53,609 nucleotides of DNA from RGIG5327 sp045612485 (GTDB lineage Bacteria > Verrucomicrobiota > Lentisphaeria > Victivallales > UBA1829), in NCBI GenBank assembly GCA_045612485.1, contig JAZKZE010000043.1, positions 1 to 53,609 of the forward strand. The letters are read 5' to 3'. Positions 23,928 to 33,015 of the stretch are shown one piece after another. A program made the translations under genes and the position numbers. The number at the start of each line of letters is the position of its first letter. Position 1 is the first letter of the stretch. The notes beneath the pieces were generated by a model, which was given only the letters and a program-made list of their open reading frames with translations, did not search any database and had not been told where the DNA came from.

Positions 23928-25058
23928 TTACAGGAAGGATTCCGCCAGATCGTTCCAGTATTCCAGACCCTTTTGCGTGGGATAAAGGGTATCGCCTTCC
24001 TGCTTCAACAGTCCGAGCAAAAGATTTTTTTCCATCTCTTTTTTCCAGAGGGAATCAAAAGATCTTCCGCCGGAAACAATATTCCAATCCTCTTCTTTCC
24101 AGCCGGAAACTTTCCGCAACCCCATGATGAATATTTCCGCAAGACGTTTTTCATCGGAAATCACATCTTTTTCCGCCTCTTTTCCTGCGAGAAATCCCCC
24201 GATGGGACTGTACTGTGTCCAGCGGTCTTTCCCATTGAAGGAACATGCTGAAGGCCCAAGCCCCAGATAGGATGCTCCTTTCCAGATATTGTCATTGTGA
24301 CGGCAGTGGAATCCGGCTTTTGCATAATTGGATATTTCATAGCGGGGAAAAGATTTTTCTGCCAGAATCTTTCCGGCAAGTTCCCACATATCGGCAGAAA
24401 GATCCTCATCCTGCTCTTCATATTTTTCCGCAAGCGGTGTACCTTCTTCAAGAGTAAGGGAATAACAGGACAGGTGGGTTATATCGAAAGAAACAGCTTT
24501 TTGCAACTCATTTTCCCAGTCCGCAAGAGTTTGACCCGGCAGAAGGTAGATAAGATCAATGCCTCTGTTTCTGATATTGTTTTTATCCAGAAAAAACAAC
24601 GCCCCGGACAGTATTTCTTCCATGCTTTTTCCGGTTCCTCCACCGGTTTTCCGTCCGATCTTTTCCCGGAAAACTGGGGAAAAACTCTGTATGCCCATAC
24701 TGACACGGTTGACAAAAGTACCCATTACAGAACTTTTTTCCTCCGTCAACGTATCCGCATTACATTCCATGGTGATCTCAATATCTTTTTCAAATGCGAA
24801 ATTTTCCCGTATTTTCCGGAAGAGTTTTTCCATTTTTTCCGCCGGAAGAAGTGTAGGAGTCCCGCCTCCGAAATAGATGGAACGTAAAGCCGAACACTTT
24901 GACGCATATTTATCCATATCCAGAAAAAGTCTTTCCATATATTTCTGCAAAAGACTTTCCTCCATTTTTCCTTCCGAATAAAATGCACAATAATCACATT
25001 TTCTCATGCAGAAGGGTATATGGATGTATAATTCTGTAAAAGGGCGTTCTGCCAGCAT
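23928..25058 (-). CDS. hemW: Radical SAM HemW-like protein (heme chaperone)
   Basis: A radical SAM protein of the HemN/HemW group, 376 residues. The cluster motif is C17-X3-C21-X2-C24 in CMRKCDYCAF. An F follows where true HemN has a fourth cysteine, which points to HemW, a heme-binding chaperone, rather than coproporphyrinogen oxidase. GGGTPTLL and FVNRVSMGIQSF are family segments, and the C-terminal HemN domain is present. I chose the ATG at 25058 with TGAGG 9 bp before it; a TTG at 25073 overlaps the stop of the upstream regulator. It follows the NtrC-like gene on the same strand. Confidence 0.87.
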   Translation of the reverse strand: MLAERPFTELYIHIPFCMRKCDYCAFYSEGKMEESLLQKYMERLFLDMDKYASKCSALRSIYFGGGTPTLLPAEKMEKLFRKIRENFAFEKDIEITMECNADTLTEEKSSVMGTFVNRVSMGIQSFSPVFREKIGRKTGGGTGKSMEEILSGALFFLDKNNIRNRGIDLIYLLPGQTLADWENELQKAVSFDITHLSCYSLTLEEGTPLAEKYEEQDEDLSADMWELAGKILAEKSFPRYEISNYAKAGFHCRHNDNIWKGASYLGLGPSACSFNGKDRWTQYSPIGGFLAGKEAEKDVISDEKRLAEIFIMGLRKVSGWKEEDWNIVSGGRSFDSLWKKEMEKNLLLGLLKQEGDTLYPTQKGLEYWNDLAESFL

Positions 25059-25069
25059 AGTTAAAGACC

Positions 25070-26449
25070 TCAATCTATCCCGTACTGGGCGATCTTTCTG
25101 TGGAGGGTTCTGCGGCTGATTCCCAGTTTTTCCGCGGCTTTTGTCCGGTTGTTGTTACATTCGTCCAATGCCCGCAGTATCAGCATTTTTTCGTTGCGTT
25201 CCAGATCACATCCGGAAGGACTCAGGATCTTTTTTGAGATCCCCGGATCCGATTTTTCCCGGATATTCACAGGAACATTATCCAGATCAATAAGCTGTCC
25301 CCGTGTCAGTACCACCATCCGTTCCACACAGTTTTTCAATTCCCGGATGTTGCCCGGCCAGGAGTAGGAACACAACGCAGACATGGCGGATTCGGAAATA
25401 CTCATATTGCTTCTGCCGTTTTCTTTTGCAAAAGTTTCAATATAATGATTGACGATAGGCGGAATATCCTCCAGACGTTCCCGAAGCGGCGGCAGTTTGA
25501 TATTCACCACATCCAGTCTGTAAAAAAGATCCTCCCTGAATGTTCCTTCCTTCACCATTGCCTCCAGATCCCTGTTTGTGGCTGTGACAACACGCACATC
25601 CACTTCAATGGTTTCCGTTCCGCCGATACGTTCAAAGGAACGGTTTTCCAGAACACGCAGAAGTTTTACCTGTACGGAAAGAGGGATCTCTCCAATCTCA
25701 TCCAGAAAAAGTGTTCCTCCGTCTGCAAGTTCAAATCTGCCTTTTTTCTGTTCCACAGCTCCGGTAAAAGCTCCTTTTTCATGTCCGAAAAGTTCACTTT
25801 CCAGCAAACTTTCCGGCAGTGCGGCACAATGGACAGGAACAAATTTGCCGCTGCGTCCGCTTAATTCATGCACCGCCTGAGCGATAAGTTCTTTTCCTGT
25901 CCCGCTTTCCCCGGAAATGGTGACGGTGGCTCTGCTTGGGGCGACCTGACGGATATTATCCAGAATGTTCTGCAAAGCAGCGGAACTTCCGATGATATTG
26001 CTTACCCCGAAACGGGAGTTGAGCTGTTTTTTCAGTTCCCGGTTTTCCTCCTTGATCCTGCCGGATTCCAATGCTCTTTCCATAAGGAGTTCCAGCCTGT
26101 CAAAGTTCAGGGGCTTTTCCATAAAATCGAACGCGCCTTTTTTCATTGCTTCCACTGCTGTTTCAATGGAGCCGTAGGCGGTGAAAATAATGACAGGAGG
26201 CGGATTTTCCTTTGCCAGAGCAGTCTCCAGTACGGTCATACCGTCTGCTCCCGGCATACGGATGTCGGTAAGAACAAGATCATACGGGTTGCGTTTGAGC
26301 AGATTCTGCCCCATGATCCCGTCTTCCGCAGTAGTTACATCATATTTCATACGCAGAAAACGGTTGAGTACATCTCTTGTTCCCCGTTCATCATCCACAA
26401 TAAGGATGGAGGGTTTTTCTGCTGCCGTATTGTTTTTTGAGTTCCCCAT
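25070..26449 (-). CDS. Sigma54-dependent NtrC-family response regulator
   Basis: A 459-residue enhancer-binding protein with three domains. The receiver domain has the acidic pair D19-D20 and the phospho-acceptor D62. The AAA+ domain has Walker A GESGTGKE (180-187), the sigma54-contact loop GAFTGA (226-231) and Walker B FLDE (248-251). The C-terminal Fis-type helix-turn-helix ends in GISRRTLHRKIAQYG. It would turn on sigma54 promoters when phosphorylated by the kinase encoded directly upstream (6-bp gap). The targets cannot be told. The Zra/Atr/Ntr subgroup is not resolved by sequence alone. Confidence 0.93.
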   Translation of the reverse strand: MGNSKNNTAAEKPSILIVDDERGTRDVLNRFLRMKYDVTTAEDGIMGQNLLKRNPYDLVLTDIRMPGADGMTVLETALAKENPPPVIIFTAYGSIETAVEAMKKGAFDFMEKPLNFDRLELLMERALESGRIKEENRELKKQLNSRFGVSNIIGSSAALQNILDNIRQVAPSRATVTISGESGTGKELIAQAVHELSGRSGKFVPVHCAALPESLLESELFGHEKGAFTGAVEQKKGRFELADGGTLFLDEIGEIPLSVQVKLLRVLENRSFERIGGTETIEVDVRVVTATNRDLEAMVKEGTFREDLFYRLDVVNIKLPPLRERLEDIPPIVNHYIETFAKENGRSNMSISESAMSALCSYSWPGNIRELKNCVERMVVLTRGQLIDLDNVPVNIREKSDPGISKKILSPSGCDLERNEKMLILRALDECNNNRTKAAEKLGISRRTLHRKIAQYGID

Positions 26450-26455
26450 ATTGCT

Positions 26456-27700
26456 TTATTCCTTTTCTGATACTGTAATATTTCCGGCGGGAAGGCTTTT
26501 TCTTGTATCGGATCTTTCCGCTGTAGGCAGGACTCTGCACTGTACGTCTGCACGGGGGAAGGCAATAATAAATTTCGTTCCTTCCCCAACGGTACTGGCA
26601 AAAGAGATATGGCCTCCATGCTCCCGGACAATGCGCTCCACCACCATAAGACCGATCCCGCTGCCTTTTTCCTTTGTGGTGAAACGGGGAGAGAAGATCC
26701 TGGAGGCATTTTCACTTTTTATTCCGCTGCCGTTGTCGGAAAAGGCAACAAGAACACTTCTGTCATCGCTGGAACAGCTTATGGTGAGTATTCCGCCTCT
26801 TGTCATCGCCTGAACAGCATTTTTGATCAGATTGTAAAAGGATTGTTTCAACTGTTCCCCGTCACCGCGGATCAGGGGCAGAGTCTCACTCCACAGACAG
26901 TTGACCTTGATTCCCCTTCCTTCCAGTTCCTGCCGCATGAAATTCAGTGTTTCCAGTACACATTCTTTTACATCCATGATCCGGAATACCGGTTTGGAGG
27001 GACGCAACGCATGCAGAAAGTTATGGATGATATGATCCAGTCTTTCCACTTCCCCTCTTGCTTCGGCTGTCATTTCTTTCGCCTCTTCCGGATCGAATTC
27101 ATCTCTTTCCAGAAGCCGCTGGAATAATTGCAAATGCAGATAGATACTGTTCAGCGGATTACCGATCTCATGGGCTACTTCCGCCGCCAGAAGGGAGATC
27201 AGCGCGGTACGTTCTGTTTCCGCCGCAGTGTTGAGCCGGTCGTAGGTATCAGTTATGTCGTTGAATATAAGAGTAAGATATTTTTCCTCGACCCTGAGTT
27301 CCTTTCCTGGCATTCTTCCGGGGGAGTGGGAATGGGGGAGGGCATAAAAACTCAGAACTCTTCTTGCCGGATAAAAGATCTCCACTTCCGTACGCATGGT
27401 ATGGTTTTCGGAATCTGCCGCCGCAAAGATATTTTCCCAGTCCACGCCTTTGATAAAGGAATTGATGCTTATGCGGGAAAAATCATCCGGAATACCGAAA
27501 ATTTCTTTTGCAACGGTATTATGATAAAGGATTCTGCCCACTTCATCAATGACTACGATCCCTTCCCGTATGGCATTGAAAAGATTTTCCAACATTCCGT
27601 GTTCCCGGGAAAGCAGATGGATATAGGAATTGATGCTCCCCGGATCAAGGGAATCCAGCCGGGTGCCGAATTTACTGAAAAAGGGATTCTTCTTTGTCAT
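26456..27700 (-). CDS. Soluble PAS-domain sensor histidine kinase (NtrB-like)
   Basis: A 414-residue kinase with no membrane segment, so it senses a cytoplasmic signal. A PAS domain covers about residues 36-155 (LFNAIREGIVVIDEVGRILYHN). The HisKA domain has AHEIGNPLNS with the phospho-acceptor H177. The HATPase domain carries N (NLIKNAVQAM), G1 (DNGSGI) and G2 (GSGIGL) boxes. It is the partner of the NtrC-like regulator. The start is the ATG at 27700. A direct repeat and a small palindrome lie just upstream and may control the pair. Confidence 0.92.
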   Translation of the reverse strand: MTKKNPFFSKFGTRLDSLDPGSINSYIHLLSREHGMLENLFNAIREGIVVIDEVGRILYHNTVAKEIFGIPDDFSRISINSFIKGVDWENIFAAADSENHTMRTEVEIFYPARRVLSFYALPHSHSPGRMPGKELRVEEKYLTLIFNDITDTYDRLNTAAETERTALISLLAAEVAHEIGNPLNSIYLHLQLFQRLLERDEFDPEEAKEMTAEARGEVERLDHIIHNFLHALRPSKPVFRIMDVKECVLETLNFMRQELEGRGIKVNCLWSETLPLIRGDGEQLKQSFYNLIKNAVQAMTRGGILTISCSSDDRSVLVAFSDNGSGIKSENASRIFSPRFTTKEKGSGIGLMVVERIVREHGGHISFASTVGEGTKFIIAFPRADVQCRVLPTAERSDTRKSLPAGNITVSEKE

Positions 27701-27720
27701 AAGGTTCCTTTATTCTTTGG

Positions 27721-27772
27721 GTAATTCTGTCACAGTGTGATAAGGAAATTATATCTGTGTAATTTTGTCACA
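27721..27772. promoter_or_regulatory. Direct repeat and palindrome upstream of the two-component genes
   Basis: GTAATTCTGTCACA (27721-27734) and GTAATTTTGTCACA (27759-27772) are near-identical direct repeats 38 bp apart. The first runs into the palindrome TCACA-G-TGTGA (27730-27740). They lie 21 bp before the kinase ATG. Confidence 0.45.
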
Positions 27773-28240
27773 TAATAATATAGATCTGTGCTGAAAAAAT
27801 GCAAGAAGGAAAAGAAAGTTTCAACTATATTTTTTTTCAGAAAGTCCTGCTGCTGACAAAATGTCCCGCCATACGGAGGGAATATCCATACCGGTATGAC
27901 TGATGATTTTCGGTATTTTTTGTTTATGGTATTCCCCGTATATTTTTCTGCAACAAGCTGTTTTCCCTGAACTCTTCCCGTTTTTTCAGGGGGCCGGGAT
28001 AAACTGTTCTGCATAGCCTGGTATATGGTATTCAGTACCGTATTTTTATTTTCTTTATGTTTATAAAATACAGTACTGAAGTTATTGTATATGCAGTCTG
28101 TCAAGAACCATAATCAGCAGACACAGAAGGAACATTTATCTGCGATATTCATAAAAATTTTCAGACATAGCTATTTGATACGCTGCTTTTCAAAATTTCC
28201 AAAATTTAATCAAAAACCGTAAATAATTTTACATTTTCTC
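27773..28240. other. AT-rich gap with no supported gene
   Basis: I see no supported coding region here. A minus-strand open frame of about 124 codons (27730-28104) has no recognisable domain, has low-complexity segments and overlaps the repeats at 27721-27772. The base composition is clearly more A/T-rich than in the flanking genes. Confidence 0.5.
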
Positions 28241-28268
28241 TTGAATTTATGTTTTTGTATGATATATT
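28241..28268 (+). promoter_or_regulatory. Sigma70-type promoter of the candidate RNA
   Basis: TTGAAT (28241-28246) and TATATT (28263-28268) are 16 bp apart. They lie about 70 bp before a long RNA rod structure, with no coding region downstream. Confidence 0.5.
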
Positions 28269-28274
28269 TACTTT

Positions 28275-28515
28275 ATTGTTGTAAGGTGAAAAGAAGATCT
28301 CATTTTCAACAGTGTTTTTTGACAACCGTTATATTTCAGCAAATGCTCCGAAATCGGCCAAATTGAAGAATTGCGTTTGCTTCCTATGATGGGTGAAATG
28401 TACCGGTAGGATTGTGTGTTCACATCTTACCGGACACTTTCTTGTGCAATAGGAAGCAGGTTCTTGGCCGAACCTCGGAGCATGTGCTTGGGAGCGTCCG
28501 TTTTTTTTTTTTTTT
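28275..28515 (+). ncRNA. Candidate structured non-coding RNA with long rod fold and T15 end
   Basis: A long irregular hairpin is visible. The outer stem is ATGCTCCGA (28343-28351) with TCGGAGCAT (28475-28483). Next is TCGGCCAA (28354-28361) with TTGGCCGA (28464-28471). A lopsided loop of 15 and 4 nt follows, then GCTTCCTAT (28379-28387) with ATAGGAAGC (28449-28457). The top is a strong hairpin, CCGGTA (28403-28408) with TACCGG (28428-28433). A T15 run follows at 28501. A promoter lies at 28241-28268. The rod with a central bubble is like 6S RNA, but the 3' strand of the bubble is short, so I do not name it. The 5' end is uncertain (28275-28336). Confidence 0.55.
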
Positions 28516-28524
28516 GAATGTTGC

Positions 28525-28730
28525 CAGGCAAGCTGGATTTCGCAACAGAAAGTAGTGGAGTCCGCGAGCTTATTGAATTTGTGAGGATTCCCGAATTGTG
28601 GGTTAAAAGTTACTGCAGTATTTAAGATGCTTTTACGGTGTTGGTCTCCTGTTGCCTGTTTTCAGTGAAGCGCAGTACGTCTTTATTAATAGATAAGGGC
28701 TTACTTCTATCCGACCGGAATCTTTCCGGT
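28525..28730 (+). other. Non-coding stretch with further possible RNA pairing
   Basis: CAGGCAA (28525-28531) can pair with TTGCCTG (28652-28658), and ACCGGAA/TTCCGGT (28714-28730) forms a tight hairpin. A plus-strand open frame of 35 codons from 28518 has no ribosome site. No known RNA family is recognised. Confidence 0.25.
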
Positions 28731-28805
28731 TATCAACTCCACTCTTTTTCTGATTTTCAAAGTATAGGTTCTTTGTGCCTTAAAAAACTGTATTGATCCA
28801 AATTT

Positions 28806-28846
28806 ACAGCCGCGAAGTCCAGCAATGGATTATCGCGGCTGTTTTG
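28806..28846 (+). terminator. Strong hairpin with short T tract
   Basis: ACAGCCGCGA and TCGCGGCTGT form a perfect 10-bp stem with an inner TCC/GGA pair, followed by TTTTGTATTT. It may end a transcript from the RNA region upstream. Confidence 0.6.
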
Positions 28847-28879
28847 TATTTACACAAAACGCATGAGGAGAGTTTTTTA

Positions 28880-29617
28880 TGTTTGCTTCTGAGCAAGGTG
28901 TATTGAAGCCTTTTTTGAAAAATTGAATGAAGTTACCCAAGTTGTATTTGTTTCATTGCCTCGGTATCTGAGAGAATTGATTTATATCGGACGTCTTCAT
29001 CAATGGAAAAGCAAAAAAATTCTAAATAATTTGATTTGTAACCAAAAAAATGATACCTGCAAGCGTCTAATAATTATCATGCCTTCTCGCGAATAGACCG
29101 CAAGCTGTGTTTAGTTCGTGACGGCTGTGAAGTATTTAATCAAGTAAATACTGTTGGGAAAGTTGTCAGTTTTTGGCAATTTTTTCAGATTATTAGTCAT
29201 AATTACATAAGCAATCTGCCCTATAGACTTGGACAGTGGAACAGATTTAAGCAAGCCGGATTCAAAAAGCGTCTGGATATGAAAAAAGGTGAACTGGAAT
29301 TTTTCCGATATGCAATCGGAGCAAAACATATTGTCTCTCCGGAAGATGTGATTGCAGCGTGGGCAAATTTGTTGAAATATCCTGAAACAGTCAAGTCAAT
29401 AAAAAATCCGCTTGGTACAACCGCTTTTCACTTTAAAGAAAATCAGCATAAATATACCCATGCTGTTGTCGGATATCTTCCTGCTGATAAACCGAGATAC
29501 ATTCTGCTGCTGACAGCACACGATTTTACCAAATCCAGCGGAGGCAGACAGGGAATCAGCTTTTTGCGTCAGCAATGGAAAAGTCTTGAAACGAAGTTTA
29601 ACACCATGGAGAAGTGA
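28880..29617 (+). pseudogene. Decayed penicillin-binding-protein-like gene
   Basis: Fragments of one protein can be read in changing frames. The first is LNEVTQVVFVSLPRYLRELIYIGRLH-like with a stop at about 29097, continuing after a frame change as IDRKLCLVRDGCEVF. The last piece, to 29617, has YAIGAKHIVSPEDVIAAWANLL and HAVVGYLPADKPRYILLL, which resemble the end of transpeptidase domains of high-molecular-weight PBPs. The usual KTG triad is replaced by KNPLGT, and the middle of the domain is missing. An ATG with GAGGAG at about 28880 opens only 15 codons. The AT-rich composition suggests old acquired DNA. The family call is moderately sure, the decayed state more so. Confidence 0.5.
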
Positions 29618-29750
29618 GAAAAAAATATCAAATCAACTTTATGATATGCGTAAGCCGCGATTGGATCGGGAATTTGTATACAGTCCAAAATTGGAAGATA
29701 AATAGTACAATGCGTTTCTGACTGCGGTATATTGGATCGTAAGGTGGTTT

Positions 29751-31052
29751 TCAGGATTTTTTCTGTGTTTTCTGTGACATGCCGGGAACAAAGGGCAGAA
29801 GCAGAAAACACAGAAATATCCCCAGAAAAAATGCTCCGGCAAGAAGCTGGAATTTGGAAAATTCTTTTCCCGCCAGAATCCAGATGTTTTTTATGACCCC
29901 TTCTTTCAGAAGAAAGGTGGTCAGAAGAGTCCCTGCCGCTGTCCCGATGTAAACCAGTGTGGAACATACTGCCATTGCCATAAGTTTATTGCCTTTTACC
30001 GCAAGTTCCAATATGCCTACAGCATTGATGCACATAAGAAGAGCATTGACGGTTCCCAGAAAGAAAAAAGCACTTCCCGCAAGAATAAGCATTTTTATTC
30101 CCCCGCCGGAAAGAAATACAAGGGCTCCCACTGACAACAAGGCAAGTATATGGGTGAATAGTATCTGGGTTCTCATGGAACAATATCTGCCGGTTTTTCC
30201 CAGAAGAAAGAATCCTGTCAATTTCCCCAGAAGATTGACGGACGAAAGGATCACAATGGTTCCTGTTGCAACATGAAGAGTATTTTTCATATAGATCATG
30301 GTCATGGGCAATGCCGCAGAAAAAGTCATGTACAGGCAGCACAGGTAAATGGAAAAACCCATAAGGGGACGGTTATGCAGACAGATGGGGAGAGTTTTTC
30401 TCAGATCCGCCGATTCCCTCTGCATGGCAGGATCAAGGGGAAAGTGATCCATACAGATCTTTCTGCCCAGCAGGCCCGCTCCCGCCAGAAGAAACAATAA
30501 CTGGAATGCCCATACAGGAGTATTGCTTCCTGCACATTTTCCCAGAAGAAAAAGCAAGCCGGCATTGAATAGCATATAAATGAAACGCATCCTGCTGAAA
30601 AAGGCCGTCCTTTCCTCCTTGCGGAGAAAATTATCCAGAAGCGGATACCAGGTGGAGGCGTAAAAGTTCAAGGTGAGCGTGTAAACAGAGCATCCGGTAA
30701 TGACCGCATATTTACCCAGCGTTCCGCAATAGGGGGCTGCGGCAATAAGGCAGAATCCCAGAAATCCGGCAATACAGGAAATACTGTATGTGATCCTTAT
30801 TCCGCATTTTGCCGCAAATGCCGCACAGGGGATAAGAAGGAAGATCCCCGAAAGACTCATAAGAGAGGAGGAGAACATGGCGAAAGATTCACTTCCGCCC
30901 AATAAGGTAAGGAAAAGGACGATAACCGCTCCGTTTTCCACAAGTTGGGAGGAGATGCAGCCCAGAAGGGTTGAACCTATTGCAGTATTGCGGTAATGAC
31001 GCCTTTTTTCATCAGATAAAGTTTCGGCAAACGGGAGGGGGGTATTATTCAT
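29751..31052 (-). CDS. Major facilitator superfamily transporter
   Basis: A 12-helix MFS transporter of about 433 residues. The hydrophobic segments are evenly spaced, and FFSRMRFIYMLFNAG and LNFYASTWYPLLDNF are of the type seen in sugar/glycoside MFS members of gut bacteria. The substrate is unknown. The ATG at 31052 has an AGAAG about 5 bp upstream; a GTG at 31058 overlaps the previous stop (GTGA) and is also possible. It is the last gene of an apparent rdgB - secreted protein - MFS unit on the minus strand. Confidence 0.82.
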   Translation of the reverse strand: MNNTPLPFAETLSDEKRRHYRNTAIGSTLLGCISSQLVENGAVIVLFLTLLGGSESFAMFSSSLMSLSGIFLLIPCAAFAAKCGIRITYSISCIAGFLGFCLIAAAPYCGTLGKYAVITGCSVYTLTLNFYASTWYPLLDNFLRKEERTAFFSRMRFIYMLFNAGLLFLLGKCAGSNTPVWAFQLLFLLAGAGLLGRKICMDHFPLDPAMQRESADLRKTLPICLHNRPLMGFSIYLCCLYMTFSAALPMTMIYMKNTLHVATGTIVILSSVNLLGKLTGFFLLGKTGRYCSMRTQILFTHILALLSVGALVFLSGGGIKMLILAGSAFFFLGTVNALLMCINAVGILELAVKGNKLMAMAVCSTLVYIGTAAGTLLTTFLLKEGVIKNIWILAGKEFSKFQLLAGAFFLGIFLCFLLLPFVPGMSQKTQKKS

Positions 31053-31054
31053 AG

Positions 31055-32014
31055 TCACTTCTTTTTCAACAGATCAAAAAATCCGCCGGAGGGCTGTTCC
31101 TGCGGCAGATTCCCGGCAGGCAAAAGTACGATGGAGGCTTCTTCCTTTGCCTCCATTGTCAGCTGTCCTCCGGAAGCAAAACGGTTGGCAGGGGAAATGT
31201 TCCTTGTAAGAAATTCCACGGCTTCCCTCTGAATACTTACTGCCGGCCCCTCTTCCTTCTTTTCCGGGATATAACAGGTTGCCCGGTAACGGAACTGGTA
31301 CCCTGGGATCTTATTGGATTTCATTTCCAGGAAAAATCTTCCGCATTTTTTTTCGCGGAAGGGGAAAAGTCCATCAAAACGGCAGATGCCTGTCAGATTT
31401 TTTTCTGTGCTTGCGATTTTTCTTCCGGCAAGAGCTTTTCTGTATTTTTCCATGTTCAGGGCAAAGGTTTCCCCGGGGAGAAATGACCCGGTTTTTCCGG
31501 TAAGATCCGGTAAAGAATTGCCGGATGCAGGAGGAAAGAGTGCCTGCAGAAGTGTACTCTGTTCCGGAGAAAGAGTCTGTTTATTGTCCCGGAAGAAGAA
31601 TTTTACCGGAGAAATCCCCAGATCCCCTTTCAATACTTTTCCAGTCAGAGCTTCACAGGAAACGGGGGTACCGTTCACACTTCCGGAAAGAGAGGAGATG
31701 CGGACAAGTACTTCCTGCATATTTCCCGCCTCATTCACTTTCTCCACCGTGAGATGACCGGCAAAGTTCAGGGAGATGGATTCATATTTTTCCAGTTTTT
31801 TTTCAACTCCTGAAACGGCAAGAAGATATTCCATGACCCGCTCCAGTTTTACGAAGCATTGGAAACTGTCTCCGGTCTTTACCCGTCTTTCAAAGTCAAA
31901 AAATATCTTTTTTCTTCCGGAATCCTTTGTTTCCGCAGCAGAGAGGCTCTCTGAAGCAGGAAAGAAAAGCAGAATGAAAAAGCAGGTGAAATATGTTTTT
32001 ACAGATATTTTCAT
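31055..32014 (-). CDS. Secreted protein of unknown function
   Basis: A 319-residue protein beginning MKISVKTYFTCFFILLFFPASESLSAAE, a typical Sec signal peptide with cleavage likely after about residue 27. The rest is beta-rich without a family I recognise; the ending SGGFFDLLKKK is polar. Cell location is probably periplasm or outside. I chose the ATG at 32014 because GGAGG lies 9 bp before it and the signal peptide begins there; a longer frame would overlap rdgB. It overlaps the MFS gene start by a few bases if that uses GTG. Confidence 0.65.
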   Translation of the reverse strand: MKISVKTYFTCFFILLFFPASESLSAAETKDSGRKKIFFDFERRVKTGDSFQCFVKLERVMEYLLAVSGVEKKLEKYESISLNFAGHLTVEKVNEAGNMQEVLVRISSLSGSVNGTPVSCEALTGKVLKGDLGISPVKFFFRDNKQTLSPEQSTLLQALFPPASGNSLPDLTGKTGSFLPGETFALNMEKYRKALAGRKIASTEKNLTGICRFDGLFPFREKKCGRFFLEMKSNKIPGYQFRYRATCYIPEKKEEGPAVSIQREAVEFLTRNISPANRFASGGQLTMEAKEEASIVLLPAGNLPQEQPSGGFFDLLKKK

Positions 32015-32045
32015 GGACGGAAACCTCCGGAAAAAAGTCAATGGA

Positions 32046-32666
32046 TCACTGCAATTCAAAGCCTTCCATTTCATCCAGTTCTTTTTTGAGAAATTCTGTC
32101 ATCATCTGCAATGCCACTGCCCGGTGACTGATCCTGTCCTTGATCTCTGCTCCCAGTTCCCCGAAAGTTTTGTCATAGCCGTCTGGAATGAAAACAGGGT
32201 CATAGCCGAATCCGCAGTTGCCCCGGGGGGCATCGGCGATCCTGCCGGAAACTTCTCCCCGGAAAGTTTGATAAAGTTCCCCACCGCTGGCAAGGGCTAT
32301 GACGCAGACAAACTTTGCTTTCCGGTTGCTTTTATCTTTCATCTCTGCAAGCAGTTTACTGATCCTGTCCGCATCGGAGGCATTTTCTCCTGCATAACGG
32401 GCGGAATAGATCCCGGGGGCTCCGTTCAGAGCTTCCACCACAAGTCCGGAATCGTCTGCAAAAGAGGGCATATCTGCATACGCAGAAGCGTTTTTTGCTT
32501 TGATTGCTGCGTTTTCTTCAAAGGAAGTACCATTTTCCTCCGCTTCGGGGAAATTGGCAATATTGCCTGTCATAAGGATTTGAAGGTCAGGAAGAAGCCT
32601 GGATAATGCAGTTTTGAATTCTTCCACTTTATGTTTGTTGGATGTGGCGGCAAGGATCTGAAGCAT
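32046..32666 (-). CDS. rdgB: RdgB/HAM1 non-canonical purine NTP pyrophosphatase
   Basis: Hydrolyses ITP, XTP and dITP to the monophosphate, keeping deaminated purines out of DNA and RNA. The 206-residue length is normal. N-terminal ATSNKHKVEEF carries the family (S/T)xNxxK motif, FADDSGLVVEAL is the substrate-binding core, and GNCGFGYDPVFIPDG and ISHRAVALQ complete the pocket. A secreted protein gene follows 31 bp later. It is divergent from rfbB, with a 349-bp gap between. Confidence 0.94.
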   Translation of the reverse strand: MLQILAATSNKHKVEEFKTALSRLLPDLQILMTGNIANFPEAEENGTSFEENAAIKAKNASAYADMPSFADDSGLVVEALNGAPGIYSARYAGENASDADRISKLLAEMKDKSNRKAKFVCVIALASGGELYQTFRGEVSGRIADAPRGNCGFGYDPVFIPDGYDKTFGELGAEIKDRISHRAVALQMMTEFLKKELDEMEGFELQ

Positions 32667-33015
32667 TGTAACTCCTTAAAGAATATTATTTCATTTTATG
32701 ATGTTGAAGGTAACTGTCCGGATATATAATTTAACGTAAGGAGCAAAAAATGCAAGGGGGATAGAAAAACTTGTATGAAAAATCCCGGTGGAGACACTGG
32801 AATGTTCCGGAAGGTAACGCCCCGGATCATCACAGGAACGTTTCTGTTTGTATATTTGCACTTTATACGGAATGTTACCGCATAAAATTTTATATAAATA
32901 CTTGAAAATGGAATTTTCCGTGCTATAGTAGTTATTGTGATATAAAAGCTGTATTAAAAATCAATTAACATCTGTGGCGGTTTTTCCCGGCACAAAGTGA
33001 AGAAATGAGGTATTC
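32667..33015. promoter_or_regulatory. Divergent promoter region of rdgB and the rhamnose operon
   Basis: For the rfb operon, TTGAAA (32902-32907) and TATAGT (32924-32929) are 16 bp apart on the plus strand, about 90 bp before the rfbB ATG. GGAATGTT occurs twice (about 32811 and 32869), each followed by a CCG-containing stretch, and could be a regulator site. No coding frame is supported. Confidence 0.5.

Noticed and set aside
27730..28104. Minus-strand frame of about 124 codons
   Set aside because: Low-complexity product, no domain, and it runs over the regulatory repeats before the kinase gene.
28336..28490. Naming the structured RNA as 6S, SRP or RNase P RNA
   Set aside because: The rod shape is 6S-like, but the 3' side of the central loop is only 4 nt. 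The conserved core words of SRP and RNase P RNA are not found.
28518..28625. 35-codon plus-strand frame after the T15 tract
   Set aside because: No ribosome site, immediately preceded by a T15 run, and no recognisable product.
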